64,000 nucleotides of DNA from Streptosporangium sandarakinum (GTDB lineage Bacteria > Actinomycetota > Actinomycetes > Streptosporangiales > Streptosporangiaceae), in contig NZ_JACCCO010000001.1 in the NCBI RefSeq assembly GCF_013409935.1, forward strand, positions 1,798,001 through 1,862,000, written 5' to 3'. The translations under genes and the position numbers were made by a program. The notes beneath the pieces were generated by a model. That model searched no databases. It had not been told where the DNA came from and saw only the letters and a program-made list of their open reading frames with translations. Within the stretch, counting starts at the first letter, position 1. Each line of letters opens with the position of its first letter. Below, piece after piece: positions 32,216 through 41,971 of this stretch.

Positions 32216-35199
32216 GAACCCTCCTCCTTATCCGCCGTCTTTCCGGCGGTGTCCTCGTACAGTTCGGCGCGACCGCGCCGGATCCCCTGCTGGAAGCTCG
32301 ACAGACGGCTGCGGACCCGCTCGGCCGAGATCGGCGCCATCGGAGCGGCCGGTGCGGGCGTGCTCGTCGCGGCGCCCGGCACCAGGTTGGCCTTGGGCGT
32401 CCGCTTGGGCAGGCCGGACGCGGTCGTCCCCCCGAGGGCCGGCTCGCTCGCGGCCCTGGCCGCCTGCCACCCGGCGTCGGCGGGACTGTGCCAGCTCCCG
32501 TCGGCGGCGACCGGCTCGGCGGCGACCGGCTCGGCGGCGGGCATCCCGGCCGGGGGCGTGGGCCCCGCGGTCAGGGGGTCGTACGGCGCGGGCCGGCCGG
32601 CCGGGGCTGCCCCGGCGGCCGGGTGCGGCTCCGGGGCGTCCGGCCTGCGGAACCAGGCGGACTCGACGGAGGCGAAGATCGGCAGGTACTCCTCCTGCTC
32701 GGGTTCGAGCGGGGAGACCTCCACGACCGGCATCGGGGTGTTCACCGGCTCCTCATAGGACGCCTGCCCCCAGGAGGGGGACGGCTGGTCCCACGAGGGG
32801 CTCGGCTGGTCGAAGGAGGGGTTCGGCTGGTCCCAGGAGGACGCCTGTCCCCAGGGCGCGTCGTCCGTCGGCGCCTGGGCGGCGGCCTGGGGCCGCCGCC
32901 GCGGCAGCGGATACTCGCCGGTCACCGCCGGGTTCCGCGGCGGAGCGGACCGCCCGGACGGCGGACGGTCGAGGGAGGACTGCCCGAACGACGACTGCCC
33001 GAACGACGGCTGCCCGAACGACGACTGGCCGAAGGACGACTGGCCGAACGACGACTGGGAGACCGGCGACTGCCCGAACGACGGCTGCGAGACCGGCGGC
33101 TGGGAGACCGGCGACTGGCCGAAGGGGGACTGGTCGAACGGGGAGTGCCGCCCGGTCCGCGACTCACCGCCCCACGAGGGGGTCTGGGCGGGCTGGACCT
33201 GCTGGACGATGAGCTCCGGCGGGAAGAGCACCATGGCGATCAGGCCGCCGCCGTCCTGCGGCCGGAGCTGGACGCGGATGCCGTGCCGCAGGGCCAGCCG
33301 GCCGACCACGAACAGGCCCATCCGCCGCGACACCGAGACGTCCACCACCGGCGGGTCGGCCAGGCGGCGGTTGGTCTCGACCAGTTCCTCGTTGGTCATG
33401 CCGATGCCCGCGTCGCTGACCGCGAGCAGCGCGGCGCCGCCCTCGACCATGCTGCTGGACACCACGACCTGACTGGCCCGGGGGGAGAACTGGATGGCGT
33501 TCTCCACCAGCTCGGCGACCAGGTGGACGATGTCGTTGGCGGCGATCCCGGCCACCGAGATCGTCCGGTGCACCTTGACCTGCACCCGCTCGTAGTCCTC
33601 GACCTCCGACAGGGAGGCGCGCACGACGTCGACGAGCTTGGCCGGCTGGCTGCGCCGGCGGGCCGGCTCGTGGCCCGCGAGGACCAGGAGGTTCTCGGAG
33701 TTGCGGCGCATGCGGGTGGCCAGGTGGTCGAGCTTGAACAGGTCGCCCAGGCGCCCGCCGTCCTCCTCGCCCTTCTCCAGGCCGTCGATCAGCGAGATCT
33801 GCCGCTCCACCAGGGTCTGGGTGCGGCGCGAGAGGTTGACGAACATCGCGCTGATGTTGGAGCGCAGCTCCGACTCCTCCGCGGCCAGCCGTACGGCCTG
33901 GCGGTGGACCTCGTCGAAGGCCTTGGCGACCTCTCCGATCTCGTCCTTGGAGTCGACGGGGATGGGCTCCACCTCGGGGACCTGGCTGTCGCCGGAGACC
34001 CGCAGGTTGCGCACCACCTCGGGCAGCCGGTGTCCGGCGACGTCCAGGGCCTCGGCCCGCAGGCGGCGCAGCGGCTGGACCATCGACCGGGCGATGAGGA
34101 CGGTGAGGCCGATGACCAGCGCCAGCAGGAGCAGGATGAGCGCGGAGGTGATGATCGCGTTGCGCTGCTCGGTGTCCTCCAGGTCGCGGGCGCGGGTGAC
34201 CACGTCCCCGGCGACCTTGGACTCGACCTTGGCGATCTTGTCGATGACCGCGGCGTTGTCGGAGAACCACTGCTTGACGTCGTCGAAGTCGGTCAGCAGC
34301 CGGCCCTGGTGGCGCGGGTCGCTGGCCAGCACGATCGCCCTGGCCTTGGTCAGCTCGGCCCGGTGGACCCGCTCGTCGATCAGGGCGTTGGACAGGAGCT
34401 GGGCGTTGGCCGGGGTGGCCTCGACGGTGAAGTCCGCCTCGTACTCCTGCATGCGCGAGCGGGAGGCGATGAACTTCTCCAGCTCCTGGGCGTTGACCAT
34501 CCAGGGCGCGTAGTAGCCGGACAGCAGCCGGGCGCGCTGCCTGGAGACCTCCTCCTTGGCGTAGGCCAGCGCGCTGAGCGCGCGCGTGTTGCCCACGATC
34601 TCGGGGTCGTCGCTGACCGCCGTGAGCTCCTCGTGGAGCTGCAGCAGCGGGGAGACCATGGTGCTGTACCGTTCCACCCGTATCGTCCCGGAGAGCCCGC
34701 GCAACTCCTTCAGCCCGGACAGCTGGTAGCGCACGTCCCTGGCGGCGTCGGCGGCCCGCCGGCCGTAGGAGTCGTCGATGTTGCCCAGGTCGGCCAGGAC
34801 CTTTCCGACCTTGCCGTCCACGACCTCCATCTGCGCCTCGGCGCTCGACTTCAGCCCCTTGTTGCCGGGCTGGAACGAGGACCAGGCGAGCCGGTCGCGC
34901 TCCAGGCCGAGGGCCTGCGCGAGGTCGCGGATCCGGTTGCCGTACTCGGCGGCCGCGGCCGCCCGCTGGTAGCCGGCCACGCTCTCGACGGAGGCGTACA
35001 CCCGGGTTCCGGCGAGCAGGACGCCCACCACGGTGGGCACCAGGATCAGGGCCGTAAGGCGTGACCGCACGCGCCAGTTGCGCAGGCTGAACCTCCCGCC
35101 GGCCCGCTTACCGCGGTCACGCGCCGAAGGACGGCCGCTGTCGGTTGTCGCCGTCGTCACGCTTTCGACACCTCTCACCTCACCGACGTACGTGGTCAC
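32212..35199 (-). CDS. cvnA: Conservon 3 CvnA: nitrate-sensor-like histidine kinase homologue
   Basis: A 995-residue sensor: TM helix near 43-63, helical extracytoplasmic sensor, TM helix about 345-370, HAMP, KLDHLATRMRRNSENLLVL near 490, and HATPase with ELVENAIQFSP and DAGIGM. From about 665 the tail is disordered with SFGQS repeats and then WDQPSPSW-type repeats. It ends GLPKRTPKANLVPG and RSRLSSFQQGIRRGRAE as in the paralogues. The start at 35199 (MTTYVGEVRG) could be 14 codons too long; an internal start at VTTATTDSG is possible. Confidence 0.92.
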   Translation of the reverse strand: MTTYVGEVRGVESVTTATTDSGRPSARDRGKRAGGRFSLRNWRVRSRLTALILVPTVVGVLLAGTRVYASVESVAGYQRAAAAAEYGNRIRDLAQALGLERDRLAWSSFQPGNKGLKSSAEAQMEVVDGKVGKVLADLGNIDDSYGRRAADAARDVRYQLSGLKELRGLSGTIRVERYSTMVSPLLQLHEELTAVSDDPEIVGNTRALSALAYAKEEVSRQRARLLSGYYAPWMVNAQELEKFIASRSRMQEYEADFTVEATPANAQLLSNALIDERVHRAELTKARAIVLASDPRHQGRLLTDFDDVKQWFSDNAAVIDKIAKVESKVAGDVVTRARDLEDTEQRNAIITSALILLLLALVIGLTVLIARSMVQPLRRLRAEALDVAGHRLPEVVRNLRVSGDSQVPEVEPIPVDSKDEIGEVAKAFDEVHRQAVRLAAEESELRSNISAMFVNLSRRTQTLVERQISLIDGLEKGEEDGGRLGDLFKLDHLATRMRRNSENLLVLAGHEPARRRSQPAKLVDVVRASLSEVEDYERVQVKVHRTISVAGIAANDIVHLVAELVENAIQFSPRASQVVVSSSMVEGGAALLAVSDAGIGMTNEELVETNRRLADPPVVDVSVSRRMGLFVVGRLALRHGIRVQLRPQDGGGLIAMVLFPPELIVQQVQPAQTPSWGGESRTGRHSPFDQSPFGQSPVSQPPVSQPSFGQSPVSQSSFGQSSFGQSSFGQPSFGQSSFGQSSLDRPPSGRSAPPRNPAVTGEYPLPRRRPQAAAQAPTDDAPWGQASSWDQPNPSFDQPSPSWDQPSPSWGQASYEEPVNTPMPVVEVSPLEPEQEEYLPIFASVESAWFRRPDAPEPHPAAGAAPAGRPAPYDPLTAGPTPPAGMPAAEPVAAEPVAADGSWHSPADAGWQAARAASEPALGGTTASGLPKRTPKANLVPGAATSTPAPAAPMAPISAERVRSRLSSFQQGIRRGRAELYEDTAGKTADKEEGS
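32985..33126 (-). repeat. 15-bp SFGQS repeats in the cvnA3 tail
   Basis: Tandem units of 15 bp encode SFGQS, with variants PVSQS and PVSQP. They are continuous for about nine units, with several adjacent copies identical or nearly so. Confidence 0.8.
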
Positions 35200-35289
35200 A
35201 ATGAGACCACAAGGTCACGGGACGCAACCGGCATAGCCGACAAACCGGGCTTAATCGTTACGAAGGTGACAAAAAACGGTCAGCTACGG

Positions 35290-37614
35290 TTACCGCAGCG
35301 CGGCGAGCACCTGGTCCCGCACCTGTGCTCGCTGAACCGCGTCGGTCAGTGGGCGTCCGGCCCTGTCGACGACGTAGAAGACGTCCACCGCCTCCGCGCC
35401 GAGAGTCTCCACACGCGCAGCGCGTACGTCAAGACCGCAATCTCCGAAAGCCCTGCCGATTCGCCACAATAACCCTGGGCGATCGTGGGCGCGCACTTCG
35501 ATCACCGTGGCGGTGGCGGACGCGTCGTCCAGCAGCGTGACCCGGGGCGGAGCCACCGGAACCCGGGACGGCCGCATCGACCTGGCCCTCCTGGCCAGAC
35601 GCTCCTCGATGTCGAGCCGCCCCGCCAGCACCAGCCGCAGATCGGCCTCCAGGGTCGCCGGGTCGGGCGGCGAGCCGTACTCGGGGACGACCGAGAACTC
35701 GATGACGGCCGTGCCGCCCGCCGAGGCCGCGGAGGCGGCGCGCACCACCATCCGGTGGGCGGCGAGCACCCCGGCCGCCCGCCACAGCAGCCCGGCACTG
35801 TGGCGGACGGCCGGAGCCACCACGGTGACCGCTCCCCCGCCGACCCGCACGGCGCAGCCGCCGTGCCGGGCCAGGGACGCCCGGTCCGCCGACAGCGTGG
35901 GCGCCGGGGGCGGCTGCGCGCCGGACAGCACCGAGCGCGTCCGGCGCACGAGGTCGGCCACCAGCGACGCCTTCCAGGCGTTCCAGGCGGCCGGGCCGGT
36001 GGCGGCGCCGTCGGCCACGGCGAGCGCGGCCAGCAGTTCCAGGACCTCCCGCGAGCCGACCGCCTCGGCCACCCGGGAGATCGTCACCGGGTCGTCCAGG
36101 TCGCGGCGGGTCGCGGTCTCCGGCAGCAGCAGATGGTGACGGACCACCCGCTCCAGGACGGCGACGTCGGCGGGCGGCAGGCCGATGCGGGTCCCGATGT
36201 CGCGGGCCACCACCGCGCCGGTGGCGGAGTGGTCTCCGGGCCAGCCCTTGCCGACGTCGTGCAGGAGGGCGGCGATGAGCAGCAGGTCGGGACGGGAGAC
36301 GTCCCGGGTGTGCGCGGCCGCCGCGGCCGCGGTCTCGATGAGGTGCCGGTCCACGGTGTAGCGGTGCACCGGGTTGCGCTGCGGGCGGTGCCGTACCCGT
36401 TCCCAGTCCGGGAGGAGCCGGACCAGCACCCCCGCCTGGTCCAGCTCCTCCCAGACCGGGACCGCCGCGCGGCCCGCGCCGAGCAGCGCCACCAGCGCGT
36501 CGCGCGCCGCGGCCGGCCACGGGACCGGCATCGGCGGCGACTGGGCCGCCAGCGCGGTGACCGCGGCGGGGGCCAGCGGCAGCCCCGCCTGCGCCGCCGC
36601 GGCGGCGGCGCGGAGCACGAGCACGGGGTCGGTGCGGGGGCTCACCCCGCGGGCGAGCGCCACCTCGCCGCCGTGCTCGACGACGCCGTCGGCCAGCGGG
36701 CGGCGGCCCCGCGGGACGGGACCGCCGAGCAGCCGGTCGGCGGCGCGCCAGGTGGCGTCGAAGGCGTGCGCCACCGTCCGGCCCGCCTCGGCCAGCCGGC
36801 GCATCAGCGCCTCGGCGTCGAGCAGGCCCAGCGCCCCGGCCACCGCGTCCTGCTCCTGGAGCACCAGCCGGTCGGCCCCACGGGCGGTGACCAGGTGCAG
36901 GGCGTGCCGCACGTCGAGCAGCAGCTCGTACGCCTCGCGGGACCGGGGCCCCGGCGCCGGGGCCACCCAGGCGGCGGCCACGGCCTGCATCGCCTGCACG
37001 TCGCGGAGACCGCCGCGGGCGTCCCTCAGATCGGGTTCCAGGAGGAACGCCAGCTCCCCGCACGCCTCGGCCCGCCCCTCGGCGGCCTCCCGCAGCTCGC
37101 CCAGCCGCCGCCGGGCGTCGGCCCGCCAGCCGGCGAGCACGGTCCCGCGCGCCGCCCGGGTCAGCTCCGGGTCGCCGGCCACGTGCCGGGCCTGGATGAG
37201 GCCCAGCGCGGCCCTGAGGTCGTCCCGGGCGACGGCGGCGGCCTCCTCCACCGTGCGCACCGAGTGGTCCAGGCCCGCCCCCGCGTCCCAGATCGGGTAC
37301 CAGAGGCGGTCGGCGACCCTCGCGACGTCCCGCCGGCCGTCGTGCAGCAGGACCAGGTCCAGGTCGCTGCCCGGGGCGAGTTCGCCGCGGCCCAGGCTGC
37401 CCACCGCGACCAGCGCGACGCCCTCGGGGACTCCACCGCCCGGCGCCCCGCGCGAGACCCCTCGCGGGGGGTCGCGCCGGGCGCCGCGCGCGACGCCTCC
37501 GAGGGCGCCGTGCGGCGTGCCGCAGGCCGACCGGAGCAGGTCCGCGAGCCAGCGGTCGATGTCCGCCGCCCGGTCCCTGCGGACCGCGGCGTAGGAGCGG
37601 GCGTCACCCCTCAC
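35290..37614 (-). CDS. glnD: [Protein-PII] uridylyltransferase/uridylyl-removing enzyme GlnD
   Basis: It modifies PII according to glutamine level; in actinomycetes the homologue adenylylates the PII protein GlnK. The 774-residue product has the nucleotidyltransferase motif GSLGRGELAPGSDLDLVLLH near 75, an HD domain with LLHDVGKGWPGDHS near 440, and two C-terminal ACT domains (SAGLLWRAAGVLA and RPGLLWRIGRAFGDCGLDV). The GTG at 37614 lies 3 bases after the glnB stop, so the genes are coupled. Length is typical for actinobacteria. Confidence 0.94.
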   Translation of the reverse strand: MRGDARSYAAVRRDRAADIDRWLADLLRSACGTPHGALGGVARGARRDPPRGVSRGAPGGGVPEGVALVAVGSLGRGELAPGSDLDLVLLHDGRRDVARVADRLWYPIWDAGAGLDHSVRTVEEAAAVARDDLRAALGLIQARHVAGDPELTRAARGTVLAGWRADARRRLGELREAAEGRAEACGELAFLLEPDLRDARGGLRDVQAMQAVAAAWVAPAPGPRSREAYELLLDVRHALHLVTARGADRLVLQEQDAVAGALGLLDAEALMRRLAEAGRTVAHAFDATWRAADRLLGGPVPRGRRPLADGVVEHGGEVALARGVSPRTDPVLVLRAAAAAAQAGLPLAPAAVTALAAQSPPMPVPWPAAARDALVALLGAGRAAVPVWEELDQAGVLVRLLPDWERVRHRPQRNPVHRYTVDRHLIETAAAAAAHTRDVSRPDLLLIAALLHDVGKGWPGDHSATGAVVARDIGTRIGLPPADVAVLERVVRHHLLLPETATRRDLDDPVTISRVAEAVGSREVLELLAALAVADGAATGPAAWNAWKASLVADLVRRTRSVLSGAQPPPAPTLSADRASLARHGGCAVRVGGGAVTVVAPAVRHSAGLLWRAAGVLAAHRMVVRAASAASAGGTAVIEFSVVPEYGSPPDPATLEADLRLVLAGRLDIEERLARRARSMRPSRVPVAPPRVTLLDDASATATVIEVRAHDRPGLLWRIGRAFGDCGLDVRAARVETLGAEAVDVFYVVDRAGRPLTDAVQRAQVRDQVLAALR

Positions 37615-37617
37615 GGG

Positions 37618-39266
<1,649 letters not shown>

Positions 39267-39380
39267 TCGACGCGACCCTCCCTTACACATGGCGTATGGC
39301 CGTCTCAGGTCGCAGTGAACGCTTCTGGGCTTCGTCGACCGGCCGCGCACTGACGTTGGCCCACAGCCTGGTGGCGCACC

Positions 39381-39418
39381 GTTTCAGTCCTCGTGCACGG
39401 GTGTTTCGGGCCCGTGAA
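39381..39418 (-). promoter_or_regulatory. GlnR-like operator upstream of amtB
   Basis: Read on the minus strand the site is TTCAC-n6-GAAAC-n6-GCACG-n6-GAAAC, which fits the actinomycete GlnR box (alternating GTnAC-like and GAAAC elements with 6-base gaps) in spacing; the third element is the poorest match. It is about 115 bases before the amtB start. Confidence 0.75.
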
Positions 39419-39433
39419 ACCCTGGCGCGCGGT

Positions 39434-39449
39434 GTTTCGGCCGCGTTTC
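39434..39449 (-). promoter_or_regulatory. Second GAAAC-n6-GAAAC element
   Basis: Complement of GTTTC at 39434-39438 and 39445-39449. The 11-base repeat spacing equals that of GlnR half-sites, so it may be an accessory GlnR site. Confidence 0.45.
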
Positions 39450-39463
39450 GGGCAGGCAGGTTC

Positions 39464-39509
39464 TTGACCCGGCGATGACCGCATCTATATTTAGGCTTGC
39501 CTTACCTTA
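39464..39509 (+). promoter_or_regulatory. Promoter with IdeR/DmdR-like iron box
   Basis: TTGACC (39464-39469), 16-base spacer and TATATT (39486-39491) form a strong promoter. TTAGGCTTGCCTTACCTTA (39491-39509) closely matches the 19-bp IdeR/DmdR consensus TWAGGTTAGSCTWACCTWA and covers the -10 end and start site, so iron-loaded repressor would block transcription. Confidence 0.85.
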
Positions 39510-39526
39510 TGAATCAAGGGGAACCC

Positions 39527-40459
39527 ATGACCTTCCGCCTGGTCAGAGCCGCCGCCGCGGTTCTGCTCTCGACCGTCGCCCTCGCCGCCTGCGGCACCTC
39601 CGACGGCGGGGATCAGACCGCCGAGGGTCCCACCCGGACGATCAAGCACGCGATGGGCGAGACGAAGGTGCCCGAGACGCCCCGGCGGGTCGTCGTGCTC
39701 GACACCGACAAGCTGGACAGCATGGTCTCCCTCGGCCTCTCCCCGGTCGGCGCGGCCCAGGCGGCCCAGAACCAGGCGTGGCCGAAGTATCTCGGCTCGG
39801 CGCTGGACGCCACCAAGCCGGTCGGCACCCTCCAGGCTCCCAACCTGGAGGCCATCGCCGCGCTCAAGCCGGACCTGATCCTCGGCTCGAAGTTCCGCCA
39901 GGAGCAGTTCTACGACAAGCTCAACCGGATCGCGCCGACCGTGTTCACGGAGAAGGTCGGGACCACCTGGAAGGAGAACTTCCTCCTCGACGCCGAGTCC
40001 GTGGGCAAGAAGGCGCAGGCCGAGAAGCTCCTCGCCGACTACCAGTCGCGGGCGCGCTCGCTGGGCGGCTCCGAGGCGGTCAAGGTGAGCATCATCCGCT
40101 TCATGCCCGGCAAGATCCGGATGTATGGTCCCGAGTCGTTCAGCGGCATCGTGGTCGGCGACGCGGGCTTCGGCCGTCCCGAGCCCCAGCAGCTGAACGG
40201 CGCGGCGGACCGGCGCTTCGGCGAGCTGAGCCAGGAGAACCTCCCCCAGGCCGACGGCGACGTCCTCTTCTACACCGCCTATGGCGACCAGGCCGCCCAG
40301 GACCAGGCCGCCGTCACCGCGGGCCCGCTCTGGAAGAACCTGCCGGTGGTCAAGGACGACCGGGCGCACAACGTGGACGACGAGACCTGGATGACGGGGA
40401 TCGGGGTCACCGCGGCCGGGAAGATCCTCGACGACCTGGAGAAGTACGCCAAGCCCTGA
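39527..40459 (+). CDS. Iron-siderophore ABC transporter substrate-binding lipoprotein
   Basis: FecB/FepB-type receptor, 310 residues from ATG 39527 with AAGGGG upstream. Lipoprotein signal ends TVALAACGT. Conserved segments are TPRRVVVLDTDKLDSMVSLG, LEAIAALKPDLILGSK and YDKLNRIAPTVF. No permease or ATPase genes are adjacent, so it is an orphan binding protein, perhaps serving a xenosiderophore importer elsewhere. The iron box directly upstream supports iron-starvation induction. The downstream gap holds repeat copy A. Confidence 0.92.
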   Translation: MTFRLVRAAAAVLLSTVALAACGTSDGGDQTAEGPTRTIKHAMGETKVPETPRRVVVLDTDKLDSMVSLGLSPVGAAQAAQNQAWPKYLGSALDATKPVGTLQAPNLEAIAALKPDLILGSKFRQEQFYDKLNRIAPTVFTEKVGTTWKENFLLDAESVGKKAQAEKLLADYQSRARSLGGSEAVKVSIIRFMPGKIRMYGPESFSGIVVGDAGFGRPEPQQLNGAADRRFGELSQENLPQADGDVLFYTAYGDQAAQDQAAVTAGPLWKNLPVVKDDRAHNVDDETWMTGIGVTAAGKILDDLEKYAKP

Positions 40460-40514
40460 TCCCGTACGGCGCGGCGGTCCTTGAACGGCGCTTCAACCCG
40501 AGACGGCCTTGAGC

Positions 40515-40855
40515 CCGAAACGGGGTTGGGCGGGTCGGTGGTCGCCGGGTGGTCGTCTGTGCGCGCCGCGGTGGGTGGGTGTTCCGGCCGGCGTTGTGGT
40601 TGCCGTCTGGTGGTCTCCGGCCTCCGGCTTGGCCTCGGGCGCGGTGCTTTCTGGCGTTTTGAAGCCGGCCGGAACACCCACCCACCTCCGCGCCATGACT
40701 TGCCCGGCCGTACGGCCCGCCCGCCGTAGTCGCTTCCTTTCCGCCCGGCCCATGGTTCCCGCCGCCGCTGAAGCGGTCCTGCTTCCCCGTTCGAGGCGGG
40801 CCGCCGTAGCCTTGCGGCCACCCCGACGGGGCGCAGGGCCGGGCGCCGTAGGCGA
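40515..40855 (-). repeat. Dispersed non-coding repeat, copy A
   Basis: The complement of this stretch aligns with 46690-47030 over about 340 bp at roughly 85 percent identity by eye. It contains two perfect 22-bp inverted arms (40570-40591 and 40665-40686, core GGTGGGTGGGTGTTCC and its complement) around about 73 bp. It fills most of the 429-base gap between two convergent genes. A frame of 86 codons exists on the minus strand but a single-base length difference between copies breaks it. Confidence 0.85.
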
Positions 40856-40888
40856 GCGGCCCCGTGAACCGGTGATATGCGGGGCGGG

Positions 40889-41311
40889 TCAGGCGGGAAC
40901 GGCGGTGTTCTGGCCGGCCACGATCTTCCAGCCGTCCGGCTCCTTGGAGATCACGTAGAGCGTCGCACCCCGGGCACCCTCGACGGGTTCGCCCGCACGG
41001 TCCGTGGGCGTCTGCGCCACGTTCACCGCGATCACATCCGGGGCGATCTCCAGCAGCTTGACGACGTCGTACCGCGCGTAGGACTCACCCAGGAAACCCT
41101 TCATCGCCGGAACGCTGAACTCGACGATCGCCTCACGGTCGTCCAGGCGCTTGCCCATGGCGTTGGACCAGGACGTCCGCACGGCGAACTGCTCGCTCAA
41201 CGCGATCGGGTCCTTGGTGTTGAACGCCTCCTCCAGCGCCTTGACCACACCGGTCACCGCCGCCCGGGTCTCCCGCGAGATCTCTCCCACCACGAGAACG
41301 TCATCGGTCAT
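40889..41311 (-). CDS. SgcJ/EcaC-family (SnoaL-like, NTF2 fold) protein
   Basis: A 140-residue cone-fold protein starting at ATG 41311 (TDDVLVVGEIS), with GAGG 8 bases upstream. Core segments are VVKALEEAFNTKDPIALSEQ, then YARYDVVKLLEIAPDVIAVN and DGWKIVAGQNTAV. Related proteins occur in antibiotic clusters and as stand-alone stress proteins; no catalytic role can be assigned. A MerR-type promoter lies upstream, so it is probably induced by a MerR activator. A second family member is encoded at 43735-44160. Confidence 0.85.
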   Translation of the reverse strand: MTDDVLVVGEISRETRAAVTGVVKALEEAFNTKDPIALSEQFAVRTSWSNAMGKRLDDREAIVEFSVPAMKGFLGESYARYDVVKLLEIAPDVIAVNVAQTPTDRAGEPVEGARGATLYVISKEPDGWKIVAGQNTAVPA

Positions 41312-41366
41312 GGCCATACCTCTTTCATCAGGGAATCCCGTACGGAGAGCAGGATCATCGGCACCC

Positions 41367-41397
41367 ATACAACAACCTCGACCTACCTTGAGGTCAA
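41367..41397 (-). promoter_or_regulatory. MerR-type promoter with 19-base spacer
   Basis: On the minus strand TTGACC (complement of 41392-41397) is followed by a 19-base spacer containing the imperfect dyad ACCTCAAGGTAGGTCGAGGT and then TTGTAT. The overlong spacer with a central dyad is the hallmark of MerR-family activation. It points at the SgcJ-like gene. Confidence 0.6.
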
Positions 41398-41417
41398 CAA
41401 GGAGAGCGGTTCTCCGG

Positions 41418-41947
41418 CTACCAGAACCTCACCTCGGGGTAGCCGTCCGACGGTCCGTCCAGCAACGGCCGGCGCTTGCCCTTCAGGTGCAGGTCGAGGA
41501 AGGCGCCGACGTAAGCGCGGGTGATCGCTATGGAGCGCTCGCCGTCGATGGGGAAGGCCGGCAGTCCCAGCTGCGGCTGGAGCACCGCGTAGTCGACGAA
41601 GCTCATGTGCTCGGCGCCGGTGACGGTCAGCCAGCGCTTCCAGTCACCGGTCACGTGGGGCCAGAACAGGTCCCAGGACCCCTTCTCCCCGTCGCCGGCC
41701 GGTTCCAGCGCCTGTCCTTCTCCAGCGCGTCCAGCACGAACGCCGTGTCGGCGGCCCTGACCCGGGCGACCTTCTCCCCCGGTTCCGGGGTCTGTCCGCC
41801 CCTGCCCGCCTCGAACGTGACGGTCCTGCCGTCCGGGAACGTGGTGGCCACCGACTCATAGGTGTGCTCGATGCCCGCCACCAGATAGCCCCTGCCGGCG
41901 AACTCGTTCTCGGCGCCAGGCGATGCGGATCGGGCGGCCTGCGGCAA
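41418..41947 (-). pseudogene. Remnant of an alpha/beta hydrolase (PAF-acetylhydrolase/lipase-like)
   Basis: Two fragments in different frames. The upstream one (41651-41947) has NEFAGRGYLVAGIEHTYESV and RAADTAFVLDALEK, typical of the region before the nucleophile elbow. The downstream one (41418-41654) has TGAEHMSFVDYAVLQP with the catalytic-His-type motif, then the C-terminal helix. The N-terminus and the central part with the GxSxG nucleophile are missing, so an internal deletion plus frameshift has destroyed the gene. It has no start signal. Confidence 0.8.
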
Positions 41948-41971
41948 AGGACCGGCGACCGGGGAGAGGAG

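Noticed and set aside
32191-35064. A 957-codon open frame on the + strand
   Set aside because: It is antisense to cvnA3, has no recognisable domain and reflects third-position GC bias. The same applies to 7354-9606, 15951-18506, 18194-20098, 48158-50254, 49708-52182 and 56077-58587.
40493-40753. An 86-codon frame in repeat copy A that resembles a frame in copy B
   Set aside because: The two frames agree for about 45 codons but a one-base length difference then changes the frame, and arms are conserved as DNA rather than protein. Non-coding repeat is the better reading.
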